A stretch of DNA of 64,000 nucleotides from Petunia secreta (GCA_029990175.1 JARKIP010000065.1:23662501-23726500); one strand, 5' to 3'. Positions 31,269 to 42,762 are shown, counted from the first letter of the stretch. The notes: a model not told the origin generated them from the sequence alone. Translations and numbers: made by a program.

Positions 31269-31577
31269 TTTTTTGGACTAAATACGGAAATGACAACACC
31301 GCCTATTAAGCGCGTTGGCGGTGCGTCGTCCTAAACGACTACGGACATGTAGTAAAATATGTTGGTCGAGAAAAAACATTATAGTAATACCATTTGCATT
31401 TTAGGCAACTCTTAACTCGCTAAGGTAATTGAAAATCCAATTTTCAGTATTTGTATTTTAGGGCTCGTCTTTCCTGATTTTAGGGTTCCAGTCATGTAGT
31501 TATCTTAAATATTACTTTTGCCCTAATTTAAAATTTATTTTGCTTTGCAAGATTTGGTGGAGCAGAAAATTTGAAGA
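30973..31577. other. Host intergenic or promoter sequence with TAA microsatellite
   Basis: Contains a (TAA)n run of about 17 units at 31214-31266, and a GC-richer stretch near 31297-31345 with ACCGCC...GGCGGT arms. The part just before 31578 could be the promoter and 5' leader of the CWC15-like exon. No reading frame of note. Confidence 0.55.
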
Positions 31578-31660
31578 ATGACAACAGAAACAAGACCAAC
31601 ATGGGCACCTGCTAAAGGTAGGAATGACGACTCAAATTTTTGGTCCCTCTCAGAAATATA
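31578..31660 (+). pseudogene. CWC15-like first-exon fragment (spliceosome protein)
   Basis: The ATG at 31578 begins MTTETRPTWAPAKG, which closely matches the N-terminus of plant CWC15, a PRP19-complex spliceosomal protein. After AAAGGTAGGAATGA the sequence slips by a few bases. The next conserved part, IFGPSQKY, is readable in another frame at 31636-31659, so a small deletion removed the link between them. Sequence then turns intron-like, and 120 bp later copia C begins. It is either a decayed gene copy or the 5' end of a locus broken by transposons; no downstream CWC15 exons were seen. Recognised from memory of the family, not by a search. Confidence 0.5.
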
Positions 31661-31779
31661 AATATTGCTTCTCATACTACTTTGAAATCCAGATTTTCTT
31701 TTCTTATGTTTTCTCCTATTTTCATGTTTGTTTTATGGAAAATAGCTTCCACGTTGGAATGTAGGACTTACGATCTAAA

Positions 31780-32069
31780 TGTTGAAAGTTGATTCAAAAG
31801 TTATTGACTGAGTCTTCTTTAGGTTGTTAATCAGTTCCTAGATTTAAGCATATCAGATGTAGTTGCAAATAAATGGCTAAGTAGTGGATTGTTGGTCCTA
31901 GATTTTAGTTGTTTCAGTTTTATTGTAAGCCTATTTATAGGCACTTTTCCTTTGTTTCAGTAGTAGTATTTTTCAGCAGAAATAAGAAAGCATCAGCAGC
32001 TTTTACTTAAACTTTCTTCTCTGTGTGTTTTTACTTAACTTTCCTTTCTTTGTTTCTTTTAATCCAACA
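31780..32069 (+). mobile_element. Element C 5' LTR
   Basis: TGTTGAAAG...CCAACA, 290 bp. TATA-like CCTATTTATAGG (itself palindromic) is near 31930. It lies 120 bp downstream of the CWC15-like exon in the same orientation. Confidence 0.95.
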
Positions 32070-32073
32070 AATT

Positions 32074-32086
32074 TGGTATCAAGAGC
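32074..32086 (+). promoter_or_regulatory. Element C primer-binding site
   Basis: TGGTATCAAGAGC four bases after the LTR: initiator tRNA-Met complement with one extra A relative to TGGTATCAGAGC, a form seen in many plant copia elements. Confidence 0.88.
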
Positions 32087-32139
32087 CAGGTTTGTTCTTT
32101 TGAAAAATAGGGCGAGTGTGAAAGAAAGCAAAGAAACAA

Positions 32140-35100
32140 ATGGCAGTAAATGCTGTTTCTTCATCCTCTCAGCCACTTATACCAATTTTCACAGGTGAAA
32201 AGTATGAGTTCTGGAGTATCAAGATGAAAACATTTTTCATGTCACAAGGACTTTGGGATCTGGTGGAATATGGCCTTGTGGATCAAACAGATTCTGATGA
32301 AGAGGGAGAAAAAGTGAAAGAAATAAAAAAGAAGGATGCAAAAGCTTTGTTCTTCATTCAACAAGCAGTCCATGAGACAATTTTTTCAAGAATTGCAGCA
32401 GCGACAACATCTTTGGAGGCTTGGCAGATTTTGAAGAAGGAGTTTCAAGGTTCATCAAAGGTGATTACGGTAAAATTGCAAACTTACCGTCGTGACTTTG
32501 AAACTTTATCTATGAAAAATAATGAATCTGTTCAAACTTATTTGTCTAGAGTTTCTTCTCTTGTTAACCAAATGAAGTCGTATGGTGAAAAAATATTAGA
32601 AGAAACTGTTGTCGCAAATGTTTTAAGGAGTATTACTCCAAAGTTTGAACACATTGTTGCTGCGATTGAGGAGTCTCATGACTTGTCTGATTATTCTTTT
32701 GATGAACTAATGAGTTCTTTGCAAGCTCATGAAGAAAGGTTGCTCAGGTCACATGAAAAAAATGAAGAAAAGGCATTTCAGGTGAAGGGGGAGTCCACTC
32801 ATCAAAAACAAAAATTTGAAAATCCTGCTGGTCGGGGTCGAGGCAGAGGTAGTTTTCGTGGAAGAGGTCGTGGAAGAGGCCAAGTAAAAGGTCGAGGCAG
32901 AGGAGGATCAAACGAAGAAAAGCAGAATAGGACCTTTCTGTGCAATTATTGCAAAAAGTCAGGACACAAAGAAGCATACTGTTGGCAAAAGCAGAAGGAT
33001 GAGGATAATCAAGCAAGTTTTGCAGAGACAACAGATGAAGAAAGTAAGCTGTTCATGGCCTTTTTTTGTGAAAAAGAAAAGTCTAATGATGTTTGGTTTT
33101 TGGACAGTGGTTGTTCCAATCATATGTCTGGAACAAGGTCATTGTTTAAGGAGCTTGATGAGTCAAAAAAATCAGAGGTGACGCTTGGAGATAACAAGAA
33201 AATACAGGTTGAAGGCAGAGGTACAGTTAGCATTACAAACAGTCAAGGTAATGCAAAAATTTTAAAAGATGTAATGCTTGTTCCTAGTCTATCTCACAAT
33301 TTGCTTAGTATTGGGCAACTAATGAGCAGTGGCTACTCAATTTTGTTTGATGATGGTTTTTGCACCATTAACGATAAAAAATCTGGACAAATCATTGCTA
33401 AAGTTCCAATGGCTAACAACAAAATGTTCCCCTTGGAAGTTTCAATGGTCGAGAAGTATGCTATGGTTGCTAGTGAAGAAAGTGAGACTAGGTTGTGGCA
33501 TTTGCGTTATGGTCACCTGAATGTTAATGGCTTAAAGTTATTGAGTCAAAAGAAAATGGTTTTTGGACTACCACAACTTGATAATCTTGATTTTTGTGAA
33601 GGTTGTGTTTTTGGAAAGCAATGTAAAAAATCTTTTCCAGTAGGAAAGGCTTGGAGAGCCTCTGAATGTCTTGAGTTAGTGCATGCAGACTTATGTGGTC
33701 CAATGAACACAGAATCTTTTGGTGGAAGTCGATATTTTTTACTTTTTACTGATGATTTCAGTCGCATGAGCTGGGTGTATTTTTTGAAATACAAGTCAGA
33801 AGCTTTTGATAATTTCAAAAAATACAAGGCTTTGGTGGAAAATCAAAGAGGACTGCGCATAAAAACTCTCCGAACAGACAGAGGTGGTGAGTTCTTATCT
33901 AATGAGTTTGTTCATTTTTGTGAAGAAAATGGAATTCGCAGGGAATTTACAGCACCTTACACACCGGAGCAAAATGGGGTGGCTGAGCGCAAAAATCGGA
34001 CAGTTGTGGAGATGGCAAGAAGCTTACTGAAAGGCAAGGGACTTCCTAATATGTATTGGGCAGAAGCTGTTGCAACTTCAGTATATTTACTGAATATTTC
34101 TCCTACAAAGGCTGTGATGAATCAAACACCACATGAAGCTTGGAAAGGTACAAGACCTTCGGTAAGAAACTTAAAAGTCTTTGGGTGTATTGCATATGCT
34201 TTGGTTAGCTCTCAAAATCGTCGAAAGCTAGATAAGAAGTCCGAAAAATGTATTTTCATTGGTTATTGTCTTGAATCCAAAGCATACAGGTTATATAACC
34301 CTCTTAGACGCAAGGTGATAGTTAGCAGGAATGTTGTATTTGATGAAAAAGCAAGCTGGAAGTGGTGTGAACAACAAGTACAACAAGAGATTCATGTACC
34401 CATTGAAGATTCCTCAGATGAAAGACAAGAGTCTGCTGCACCTGAAGAGGCATTTGAACCAGCAACATCTGAGGCGCTTGAAGAGTCCTTGGACGAGCCA
34501 ATTCCCCTAAGAAAATCAACAAGGCCTCACAAACCGAATCCCAAATATTCTAATGCATCTTGTCAATTTGCTTTTATTGTTTCAGATCCTACATCTTATG
34601 AAGAAGCAAGTGAAAAGGAGGAGTGGCAAAGTGCAATGAAAGAGGAGCTCTTGGCCATTCAGAAAAATAAAACTTGGGATTTGGTTAGCCTGCCAAAAGG
34701 AAAGAATGCTATTGGCCTCAAATGGGTGTTCAGGACAAAGTTCATGCTGATGGGAATGTTCAAAAACACAAGGCAAGGGTTGTTGTAAAAGGCTATTCCC
34801 AACGACAAGGCATTGACTTTGAAGAAACCTTTTCTCCCGTTGCTCGCTTTGAAACAGTAAGAACCTTTTTAGCCTTAGCTGCTCAATTGAATTGGCATGT
34901 GTATCAATTTGATGTTAAATCTGCTTTTTTAAATAGTGACTTGAAAGAGGAAGTTTATGTGTCACAGCCTGAAGGTTTTGTAGTTAAGGGAAAAGAAGAT
35001 AAGGTTTATAGATTGAAAAAGGCGCTTTATGGTTTGAAGCAAGCGCCGCGAGCATGGTATTTCAAAATTGATTCTTATTTTCAGAATAATGGTTTTGAAA

Positions 35101-36137
35101 GGAGTGACAATGAACCAACTCTTTATCTAAAGAGAAAAGGTAAAAATAGTTTTTTAGTGGTATGCCTTTATGTTGATGATATGATATATATGGGTTCAGA
35201 TGAGTCTATTGTTGCTGAGTTTAAAGACTGCATGATGAAGAACTTTGAGATGTCCGATCTAGGTCTATTGCATTATTTTCTTGGTCTTGAGGTAAAACAA
35301 GGTGCTGATGGCATATTTATTTCACAAAGGAAATATGCAATGGATCTTTTGAAAAAATTTAATATGATGAATTGTAAAGTTGCTGCTACACCCATGAATA
35401 TTAATGAAAAGTTGAGTCGTAATGATGGTGCTGCCATGGCAAATGCAACTTATTTTAGAAGTCTCCTTGGTGGTTTAAACTATTTGTCTCATACGAGGCC
35501 GGACATTGCATTCTCTGTTGGAGTTGTATCAAGATTTATGCACAATCCAAGTAAACTTCACCTTGGGGCTGCAAAAAGAATGTTGAGATATGTTGCAGGA
35601 ACAATGGAGCATGGAATTTGGTATTCGGAAGTGCCGAATTTCAGATTAACTGGCTTTACAGATAGCGATTGGGCAGGTTGTATTGATGACAGAAAGAGCA
35701 CATCTGGTTACTTGTTTAGCCTTGGGTCTGGAGCAATTTCATGGAGTTCAAAGAAACAAGAAGTGGTGGCTTTATCAACTTCAGAGGCTGAATATATTGC
35801 AGCGACTTCTTCAGCATGTCAAGCAGTTTGGTTAAGACGACTTCTTGCAGATTTCGATAAAAAACAAGCTGGTGCAACAGAGATTTTTTGTGATAATAGG
35901 TCGGCTATTGCAATGACAAAGAATCCAGCTTTTCATAATAGAACCAAATACATTGACATTCGCTATCACTTTATTCGAAGTCTTGTTTCTACTGGAGAAA
36001 TTATAGTAAAGGCTTGTGATACAAGTGAGCAAGTGGCAGACATTTTCACAAAGTCGCTTCCGCAAGCAAAGCATGAGTTTTTCAGAGATCAACTTGGAGT
36101 TTGCAACTTTGAATCAAGGGGGAGTGTTGAAAGTTGA
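32140..36137 (+). pseudogene. Element C gag-pol polyprotein, one frameshift
   Basis: One long frame starts at 32140 (MAVNAVSSSSQPLIPIF): gag with UBN2-like region, an RGR-rich stretch (about residues 230-258) and CCHC knuckle CNYCKKSGHKEAYC (about 268). Protease WFLDSGCSNHMSG (Asp about 322) and the integrase with D (ADLCGP, about 515), D (RTDRGGEF, about 578) and E (GVAERKN, about 613) follow. Just after KWVFRTK, near 34739, one base is missing, and translation stops at 34788. The second frame (34722-36137) carries the rest: DVKSAFLNSDLKEEVY, LYGLKQAPRAWY, catalytic YVDDMIYMG, RNase H FTDSDWAGCIDDRKSTSG, and TKYIDIRYHFIR. The frame runs a few codons into the 3' LTR. Apart from this indel the polyprotein looks intact. 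Confidence 0.93.
36112..36124 (+). promoter_or_regulatory. Element C polypurine tract
   Basis: Purine run AAGGGGGAG immediately before the 3' LTR TGTTGAAAG; standard position for plus-strand priming. Confidence 0.85.
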
Positions 36138-36414
36138 TTCAAAAGTTATTGACTGAGTCTTCTTTAGGTTGTTAATCAGTTCCTAGATTTAAGCATATCA
36201 GATGTAGTTCCAAATAAATGACTAAGTAGTGGATTGTTGGTCCTAGATTTTAGTTGTTTCAGTTTTATTGTAAGCCTATTTATAGGCACTTTTCCTTTGT
36301 TTCAGTAGTAGTATTTTTCAGCAGAAATAAGAAAGCATCAGCAGCTTTTACTTAAACTTTCTTCTCTGTGTGTTTTTACTTAACTTTCCTTTCTTTGTTT
36401 CTTTCAATCCAACA
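36125..36414 (+). mobile_element. Element C 3' LTR
   Basis: 290 bp, nearly identical to 31780-32069; followed by target duplication CTAAA at 36415-36419 and then 66 bp of apparent host DNA (36420-36485). Confidence 0.95.
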
Positions 36415-36485
36415 CTAAATTGGTAGCGCAATAAGACTTCTCTCAATAATAGTGTCATTTGTCCAGAGTTGCTACATTGAGGTGC

Positions 36486-36750
36486 TGTTAACTTGCACGA
36501 TCTCAGCTAGGTTTGCATTGAACCAGCTGGAATGAAGAAATCTAGAGAGAGAATTTTGGGAAAATATCTTCACTGAATTAAAATGAATCTGTTACATTTG
36601 CAACTAACTAACCTTCACTTTATATCCACTAACTAATTCGGTTATCTAACTAATTAACTTAACCGACTCTCATTAACTAACTGCTGACTAAGCTAAGACT
36701 AACTAAGCTGACTGACTGGACTAACTAACTGCTGACATGGATGCTGACTA
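36486..36750 (-). mobile_element. LTR of copia family B, 5' end missing
   Basis: Minus-strand LTR: it begins on the plus strand with TGTTAACTTGCACG, the reverse complement of an AACA LTR end, and matches 52247-52529. The last ~33 bp (the TGTTGAGGACACAG end) are absent. Instead the sequence turns, at a shared GACTA (36746-36750), into family B reverse transcriptase in the opposite orientation. From the copies here the full LTR would be about 297 bp, with a GTTAG-rich U3. Confidence 0.85.
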
Positions 36751-38134
36751 CTACCAGGAGACATTTTCTCCTGTGGTGAAGATGGTTACAGTAAGATCTG
36801 TTATTGCCATAGCTGCAGCCAGGAACTGGCACATCCAACAGATGGATGTCTACAATGCCTTTTTGCAAGGTGACCTCTATGAAGAGGTGTACATGGAGCT
36901 GCCACTGGGCATAGCAAGACCACCAGGCAAAAGAAGACATGTCTGCAGGCTAATGAAATCTCTCTATGGCCTGAAGCAAGCTTCAAGGCAGTGGAACATT
37001 AAGCTCAGTTCAGCTCTAATTGCTTCAGGTTTTGTACAAAGTCATAGAGACTACTCCTTATTCACAAGAAGAGTCAGGGGAGACATTGTGATAGTGCTAG
37101 TATATGTGGATGATCTCCTGATCACAGGTAGTAATGATGGCATGATACAGCATACCAAAGCCATTCTGCAAAACAACTTCAAGATCAAAGACTTGGGGGA
37201 ATTGAGATACTTCCTGGGTATTGAGTTTGCAAGGAGCAAAGAAGGGATACTCATGCATCAAAGAAAGTACTCTTTGGAGCTGATTTCAGACATGGGACTG
37301 TCTGGAGCAAAGCCTGTAAAGGCACCAATGGAGGTAAATCAGAAGTTGACAAGCATGGAGTTTGATGAGCATTTGAAAATACATCTGCAGGGGCCAAAGG
37401 ATCATCTATTAAAGGACCCTAGTGTGTATCAGAGACTGATAGGTAGGCTGCTGTATCTTACTGTCACAAGACCTGACATTGCATTCTCAGTTCAATGTCT
37501 TAGCCAGTTCATGCATAGACCCAAGACCTCACATCTTGAAGCAGCTATGAGGGTGGTTAGATATGTGAAACAGACACCAGGACTTGGGATTTTGATGTCA
37601 ACACAGAGTGATGGCAGGCTCAGTTCTTATTGTGATGCTGATTGGGCCTCATGCATTATCACAAGAAGATCCATTACAGGGTATCTGGTCAAGTTTGGGT
37701 CATCATTGGTTTCATGGAGATCAAAGAAACAGGACACAGTCTCAAGAAGTTCAGCTGAGGCTGAGTATAGAAGCCTAGCTTCAACAGTTGCAGAGCTCAC
37801 CTGGTTAGTTGGATTGTTCAGAGAGCTGGGTGTGAGAGTTCATCTCCCAATTTCAGTCTTCAGTGACAGCAAGTCAGCTCTCCAGATAGCTGCTAACCCA
37901 GTCTTCCATGAGAGGACAAAACACATAGATATTGATTGTCATTTCATCAGAGAAAAGGTTCAGGCTGGACTTGTTACACCTCAGTACTTGGCTTCCACAG
38001 AACAACAAGCCGATCTATTGACTAAGGGGTTAAGTGGTCCACAACATTTGTATCTAGTCTCCAAGCTAGGAATGAAAAACATTTTTTCACCTCCTAGCTT
38101 GAGGGGGGGTGTTGAGGACACAGCTGTTACTTAG
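36750..38134 (+). pseudogene. Copia family B RT/RNase H fragment (plus strand)
   Basis: Open frame equivalent to the C-terminal part of B pol: YQETFSPVVKMVTVRS, QMDVYNAFLQGDLYEEVYMELP, YGLKQASRQWNIKL, catalytic YVDDLLITG near 37107, RNase H YCDADWASCIITRRSITGY, SRSSAEAEYRSLAS, and TKHIDIDCHFIREKVQ. It ends in the LTR at 38134. The frame is uninterrupted but starts inside the RT palm domain because of the junction at 36750. It is nearly identical to the minus-strand copy at 52505-53880. Confidence 0.9.
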
Positions 38135-38325
38135 TATATCCTAGTCAGCATCCATGTCAGCAGTTAGTTAGTCCAGTCAGTCAGCTTAGTTAGTCTTAGC
38201 TTAGTCAGCAGTTAGTTAATGAGAGTCGGTTAAGTTAATTAGTTAGATAACCGAATTAGTTAGTGGATATAAAGTGAAGGTTAGTTAGTTGCAAATGTAA
38301 CAGATTCATTTTAATTCAGTGAAGA
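38110..38325 (+). mobile_element. LTR of family B, 3' part missing
   Basis: Starts TGTTGAGGACACAGCTG right after the PPT GAGGGGGGG (38101-38109) and contains the GTTAG/CAGTTAG-rich U3. It breaks off at 38325, after TTCAGTGAAGA, about 80 bp before the expected end. The sequence then jumps into B reverse transcriptase in reverse orientation. Confidence 0.85.
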
Positions 38326-38865
38326 CACTGCCTTGAAGCTTGCTTCAGGCCATAGAGAGATTTCATTAGCCTGCAGACATGTCTTCTTTTGCCTGGTGGT
38401 CTTGCTATGCCCAGTGGCAGCTCCATGTAGACCTCTTCATAGAGGTCACCTTGCAAAAAGGCATTGTAGACATCCATCTGTTGGATGTGCCAGTTCCTGG
38501 CTGCAGCTATGGCAATAACAGATCTTACTGTAACCATCTTCACCACAGGAGAAAATGTCTCCTGGTAGTCTAAGCCTTCCTTTTGGTTGTATCCTTTGGC
38601 AACCAACCTAGCTTTAAACCTTTCCACCTCACCTGTTGCTTTATATTTTATCTTGTATACCCATTTACATCCTATAGCCTTCTTCCCATATGGGAGAGTA
38701 ACAATCTTCCAGGTATTATTGTCTTCTAATGCCTGAAGCTCCAGTTGCATTGCTGCTACCCATCTTGCATCCTTAGCTGCTTCATAGTAGGTTTTTGGTC
38801 AACTTCAGTGGAGAAAGATGTTAAGTAGCTTTGGTATTTTGGGGAGACAGTGGCATAGGTGAGAA
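38326..38865 (-). pseudogene. Copia family B RT N-terminal fragment (minus strand)
   Basis: Minus-strand 144-codon stretch: MQLELQALEDNNTWKIVTLP, GCKWVYKIKYKATGEVERFKARLVAKGYNQKEG, QMDVYNAFLQGDLYEEVY, and MKSLYGLKQASRQ. It is cut at 38326 by LTR B and at 38861-38865 (GAGAA overlap) by element A1. Its 3' part repeats, inverted, the start of the plus-strand fragment at 36750-36990. Confidence 0.88.
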
Positions 38866-41800
38866 GAACAAAACCTATGGCTAGTAATGTGCAGATGCAG
38901 ATGGAAGTCAGAGTACAAGCCTAATGCAGTCTGATGGATGCAGCTCAGGACAATTCTTCTCAAAGGATCAATATGAGGAGATCAAGAGAATGTTACTCAG
39001 GGAGAACAATTCAGACTCAATGGACAAGTTTGCTAACATTGCAGGTATGATAACTTGCTTAATGACACACAAAAAAAGTGATGTGTGGATAATAGATACA
39101 GGGGCAAGTAATCACATGACCTGCAGCCTAGTAGAATTAGATGATGTGCAGGACATAAGAAAACTGCAGAAATATGTGCATTTGCCCACAGGACAACAGG
39201 CATCAGTGACACATATTGGGAAATGTGAAATATTTGGAGGATGTAGGATAAGTAATGTATTGTACATTCCTGGTTTTAAATTCAACCTGCTTTCAGTGTC
39301 CCAATTGACAAAAGAACTGAACTGTCGTGTGGTGTTTCTGCCTGATCTATGCATATTTCAGGACCTGTCCAATGGGAAGGTCAAGGGGATTGGTAGAGGC
39401 AGAAATGGACTGTACTTGCTGAGCAGGGAGAGAATACAAGAAGTACCAACAGAACTGACTGCATCTGCAGTGACAGAAGGAGCACTATGGCACAGAAGGT
39501 TTGGACATGCACCTCTAGAAGTAATAAAACAGACAGGAATACTGAAAGATCCTGCACATAAGAATAAACTACTGCATTGTTCAATATGTCCCTTAGCAAA
39601 ACAAGTCAGGAAAATGTTTCCTATTAGTGAGACTAGAAGTAAGACTTGTTTTGAATTACTGCATCTGGATACTTGGGGCCCTTTGAGGTTTCAAACTCAT
39701 AATGGATGTCATTACTTCCTTACTATTGTTGATGACTATTCTAGAATGTGCTGGATTTTTTTGATGAGATTGAAAACAGATGTTGTAACTATATTAAAAG
39801 ACTTCCTAATCATGGTTAAAACTCAATTCTCAACAAGTGTAAAGACAGTTAGGAGTGATAATGGGACTGAATTTTTCAATACACAGTGCAAGGAATTGTT
39901 TAGTGGTTCAGGTATAGTACATCAGAGTTCCTGTGCATATACACCCCAGCAGAATGGGGTTGTAGAAAGGAAGCACAGGCACATATTAAGTGTTGCAAGG
40001 GGCCTCCTTTTTCAGTCAGGAATGCCTATGAGATTTTGGGGAGAAGCAGTGCTGACAGCAGTGTATGTCATAAACAGACTGCCAGCTCATGTGCCGGGGG
40101 GAAAGTCCCCTTATGAGCTTTTTCATGGATCATCCCCACATCTACATCACATGAGGGTATTTGGCTGCCTGAGTTTTGCTACAAATTTGACACCAGATCA
40201 CAAATTTTCACCCAGAGCCTCAGCTTGTGTAATGATGGGGTATTCTGCAACTCAGAAAGGGTACAAGCTATATGATCTTACAACAAAAAGGTTCTTTGTT
40301 AGTAGGGATGTTTGGTTCAAGGAACACATTTTTCCTTTCAAAATGTCTACTGGTGCCAGCAGGTTCAAGCACTCTCCTCCAGCTTCTCACTATTTCTCTT
40401 TTGAGGAGCTGGATCAAAGGGGGGCAGTCAGCTTGGAACCAGAACCAGAACCAGCAGTTTAGAACATTGACATACTCCAGAATGAGAATGCAGAAGAAGA
40501 ACTGGAACCACATGAAGAAGACCAGTACTTGTATGAAGATGATGAAGATGCAGTGGGAGCTGAAGATGGTGCAGCAATAAATGACTTGGTTCATGATCCT
40601 GAGAATCCTATTCCTAATGCAGCTACAGATGTTCAGCTAGAGGAAGAGGTAGTTGATGCAACAGGTGAAGGCATTCCCAATGCAGATATAGCAGATATAG
40701 CACATGAGCAAACCAGGCCAGTCAGAACAAAGGGACCTCCTATATGGCTCAAGGACTATGTAACAGCAAGTGTTGGGGAATCAGTATACCCAATGAGCAG
40801 CTATTTGAGCTATGATAGCTTGAGCAAAGGGTACCAGTGCTACTTGCAAGCCTTTTCTGCTGAAGTAGAACCACAGACCTATGCAGAAGCTGCCCAAGAT
40901 CCCAAATGGAGAGAAGCAATGGACCAGGAGATGAAGGCACTAGAGGATAACAAGACTTGGGTAGTAGCTGATCTGCCCAAAGGAAAGAAGGCCATAGGCT
41001 GCAAGTGGGTGTACAAAATAAAGTACAAAGCAGATGGAGAAGTTGAGAGGTACAAAGCAAGATTGGTAGCAAAAGGGTACAACCAGAAGGAGGGAATAGA
41101 TTTTCAAGAGACTTTCTCACCAGTAGTGAAAATGGTGACAGTAAGAGCTGTGATAGCAATGGCAGCTCAAGCAGGTTGGACACTGTACCAGATGGATGTT
41201 TATAATGCTTTCTTACAAGGAGATCTCATAGAAGAGGTATACATGGAACTGCCCATGGGTTATGACAATGAGGGGGAGTACAAGGTGTGCAGGCTGATCA
41301 AGTCATTGTATGGCCTGAAGCAAGCTTCAAGGCAATGGAATCTGAAGCTGACAGAGGCATTGATGAGGTCAGGGTACACACAAAGCAAATATGATTACTC
41401 CTTGTTTACTAAGAAGAGGAGAGTAGAAATGGTGATCATCCTTATATATGTGGATGATCTAGTCATCACAGGAAGCAGTATGACAATGGTGACAGAAGCC
41501 AAGGAGACTTTGCAAAGCAGTTTTAAAATAAAAGACTTGGGAGAGCTGAGATATTTCTTGGGAATTGAAGTAGCAAGATCAGAAAGTGGGATACTTCTAA
41601 ACCAGAGGAAGTATTCACTAGAGTTGGTAGCTGAAACAGGACAAGCAGGAGCAAAGCCTGCACACACACCAATGGAGCTCAATGTGAAGCTCACTTCAGT
41701 AGAACTTGACAAACTGAGAAATGATAGGAGTGACAAGGAACTGGCAGATGTAGGAAAATACCAGAGACTGGTAGGGAGACTGTTGTATCTTACAATAACT

Positions 41801-42442
41801 AGACCAGATATATCCTATGCAGTGCAAACACTGAGTCAATTTATGCACAAGCCAAAAGAGTCACATCTGGATGCAGCACAAAGAGTTGTTAGATACATCA
41901 AGGGGACTGCAGGAAGAGGAGTCCTTCTTTCATCAAAAGGAGGGATGGAATTGAACTGTTATTGTGATTCAGACTGGGCATCATGTCCAAACACCAGAAG
42001 GTCAATCTCAGGATACACAGTAATGCTGGGAGGTAGTCTAGTTTCATGGAGATCAAAGAAACAGAATACAGTGTCAAGGAGTTCAGCAGAAGCTGAATAT
42101 AGGAGTATGGGAACTGCAGTTTCAGAAATAATTTGGCTGATGAGGTTGCTGAAGGAGTTGGGAATATATGCACCAAATGGGGCAAATCTATCTTGTGACA
42201 GCAAAGCTGCTATTCAGATAGCCACAAATCCTGTGTTTCATGAGAGAACCAAGCATATAGAAATAGATTGTCATTTTGTGAGGGAGAAGGTACAACAAGG
42301 GCTGATCAGGTTACAACATGTAAGGACAGGAGAGCAATTGGCAGACATCTTTACTAAGGCACTTGGAAGACAACAACATGACTATTTGCTGGGAAAGTTG
42401 GGAATGATCAATCTGTTTGGAACTCAGCTTGAGGGGGAGTAA
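38861..42442 (+). pseudogene. Copia element A1, 5'-truncated gag-pol
   Basis: Begins abruptly in family A gag just after the zinc knuckle (RTKPMASNVQMQ region). A one-base deletion near 38903 shifts the first codons. It carries protease WIIDTGASNHMTC, integrase (HLDTWGPL, RSDNGTEFF, VVERKHRH), RT with YVDDLVITG and RNase H YCDSDWASCPNTRRS, ending at 42442. One nonsense change, TAG at 40460-40462 where A2 has CAG, splits the frame into 38924-40462 and 40529-42442 (same frame). Otherwise it is nearly identical to A2, A3 and A4. Confidence 0.92.
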
Positions 42443-42762
42443 TGGAAGGATGCAAGCTGAAGATCATGCCAGCTAAGATAGAGGTGCAACACATGTGATA
42501 AAGCTGACGTGGCAAAGTTAGTTAGAGAGTTAGTTAGAGTCGGTTAGAGGTAGTTAGGAGTAGCTTAGTGAACAAGCAACTATTTATCTATAAATAGATG
42601 AGGTAGCATAGTTAGTGAGTATAAGCTTTCATTCTCTTCTATTTTTGTACATTTACTTTAGCTAAGAAGAATGATTCTTCCAGAATTTTCCATCAGTTTG
42701 TTCCCTCACTGTTCTTAGCTCAACTGTTAGTTTCCTAGCTCATCCGGATCCAATCTTTAACA
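42443..42762 (+). mobile_element. Family A LTR shared by A1 (3') and A2 (5')
   Basis: 320 bp, TGGAAGGATGC...TTTAACA. It follows the A1 stop and PPT (GAGGGGGAG) and is itself followed by the A2 PBS, so one LTR serves both copies, the usual product of LTR-LTR recombination between tandem elements. TATA box TATAAATA at 42589-42596 lies inside a CTATTTAT/ATAAATAG inverted pair; U3 is rich in GTTAG. Confidence 0.93.

Larger units (their letters stand above)
31780..36414 (+). mobile_element. Copia element C, complete, young
   Basis: 4,635 bp, plus strand, with 290-bp LTRs (31780-32069 and 36125-36414), perfect target duplication CTAAA (31775-31779 and 36415-36419), PBS and PPT. The two LTRs differ at only about three positions (for example 31885 region G/C and G/A, and T/C near the end), which implies a recent insertion. 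Gag and pol are in one frame as in Tnt1/Tork-type elements, but a single frameshift breaks it. Confidence 0.95.

Noticed and set aside
40268..40594. Minus-strand and other-frame open stretches repeated in every A copy (for example near 40268, 49798, 59119)
   Set aside because: They recur only because the A elements recur; all lie antisense or out of frame to gag-pol and have no domain of their own.
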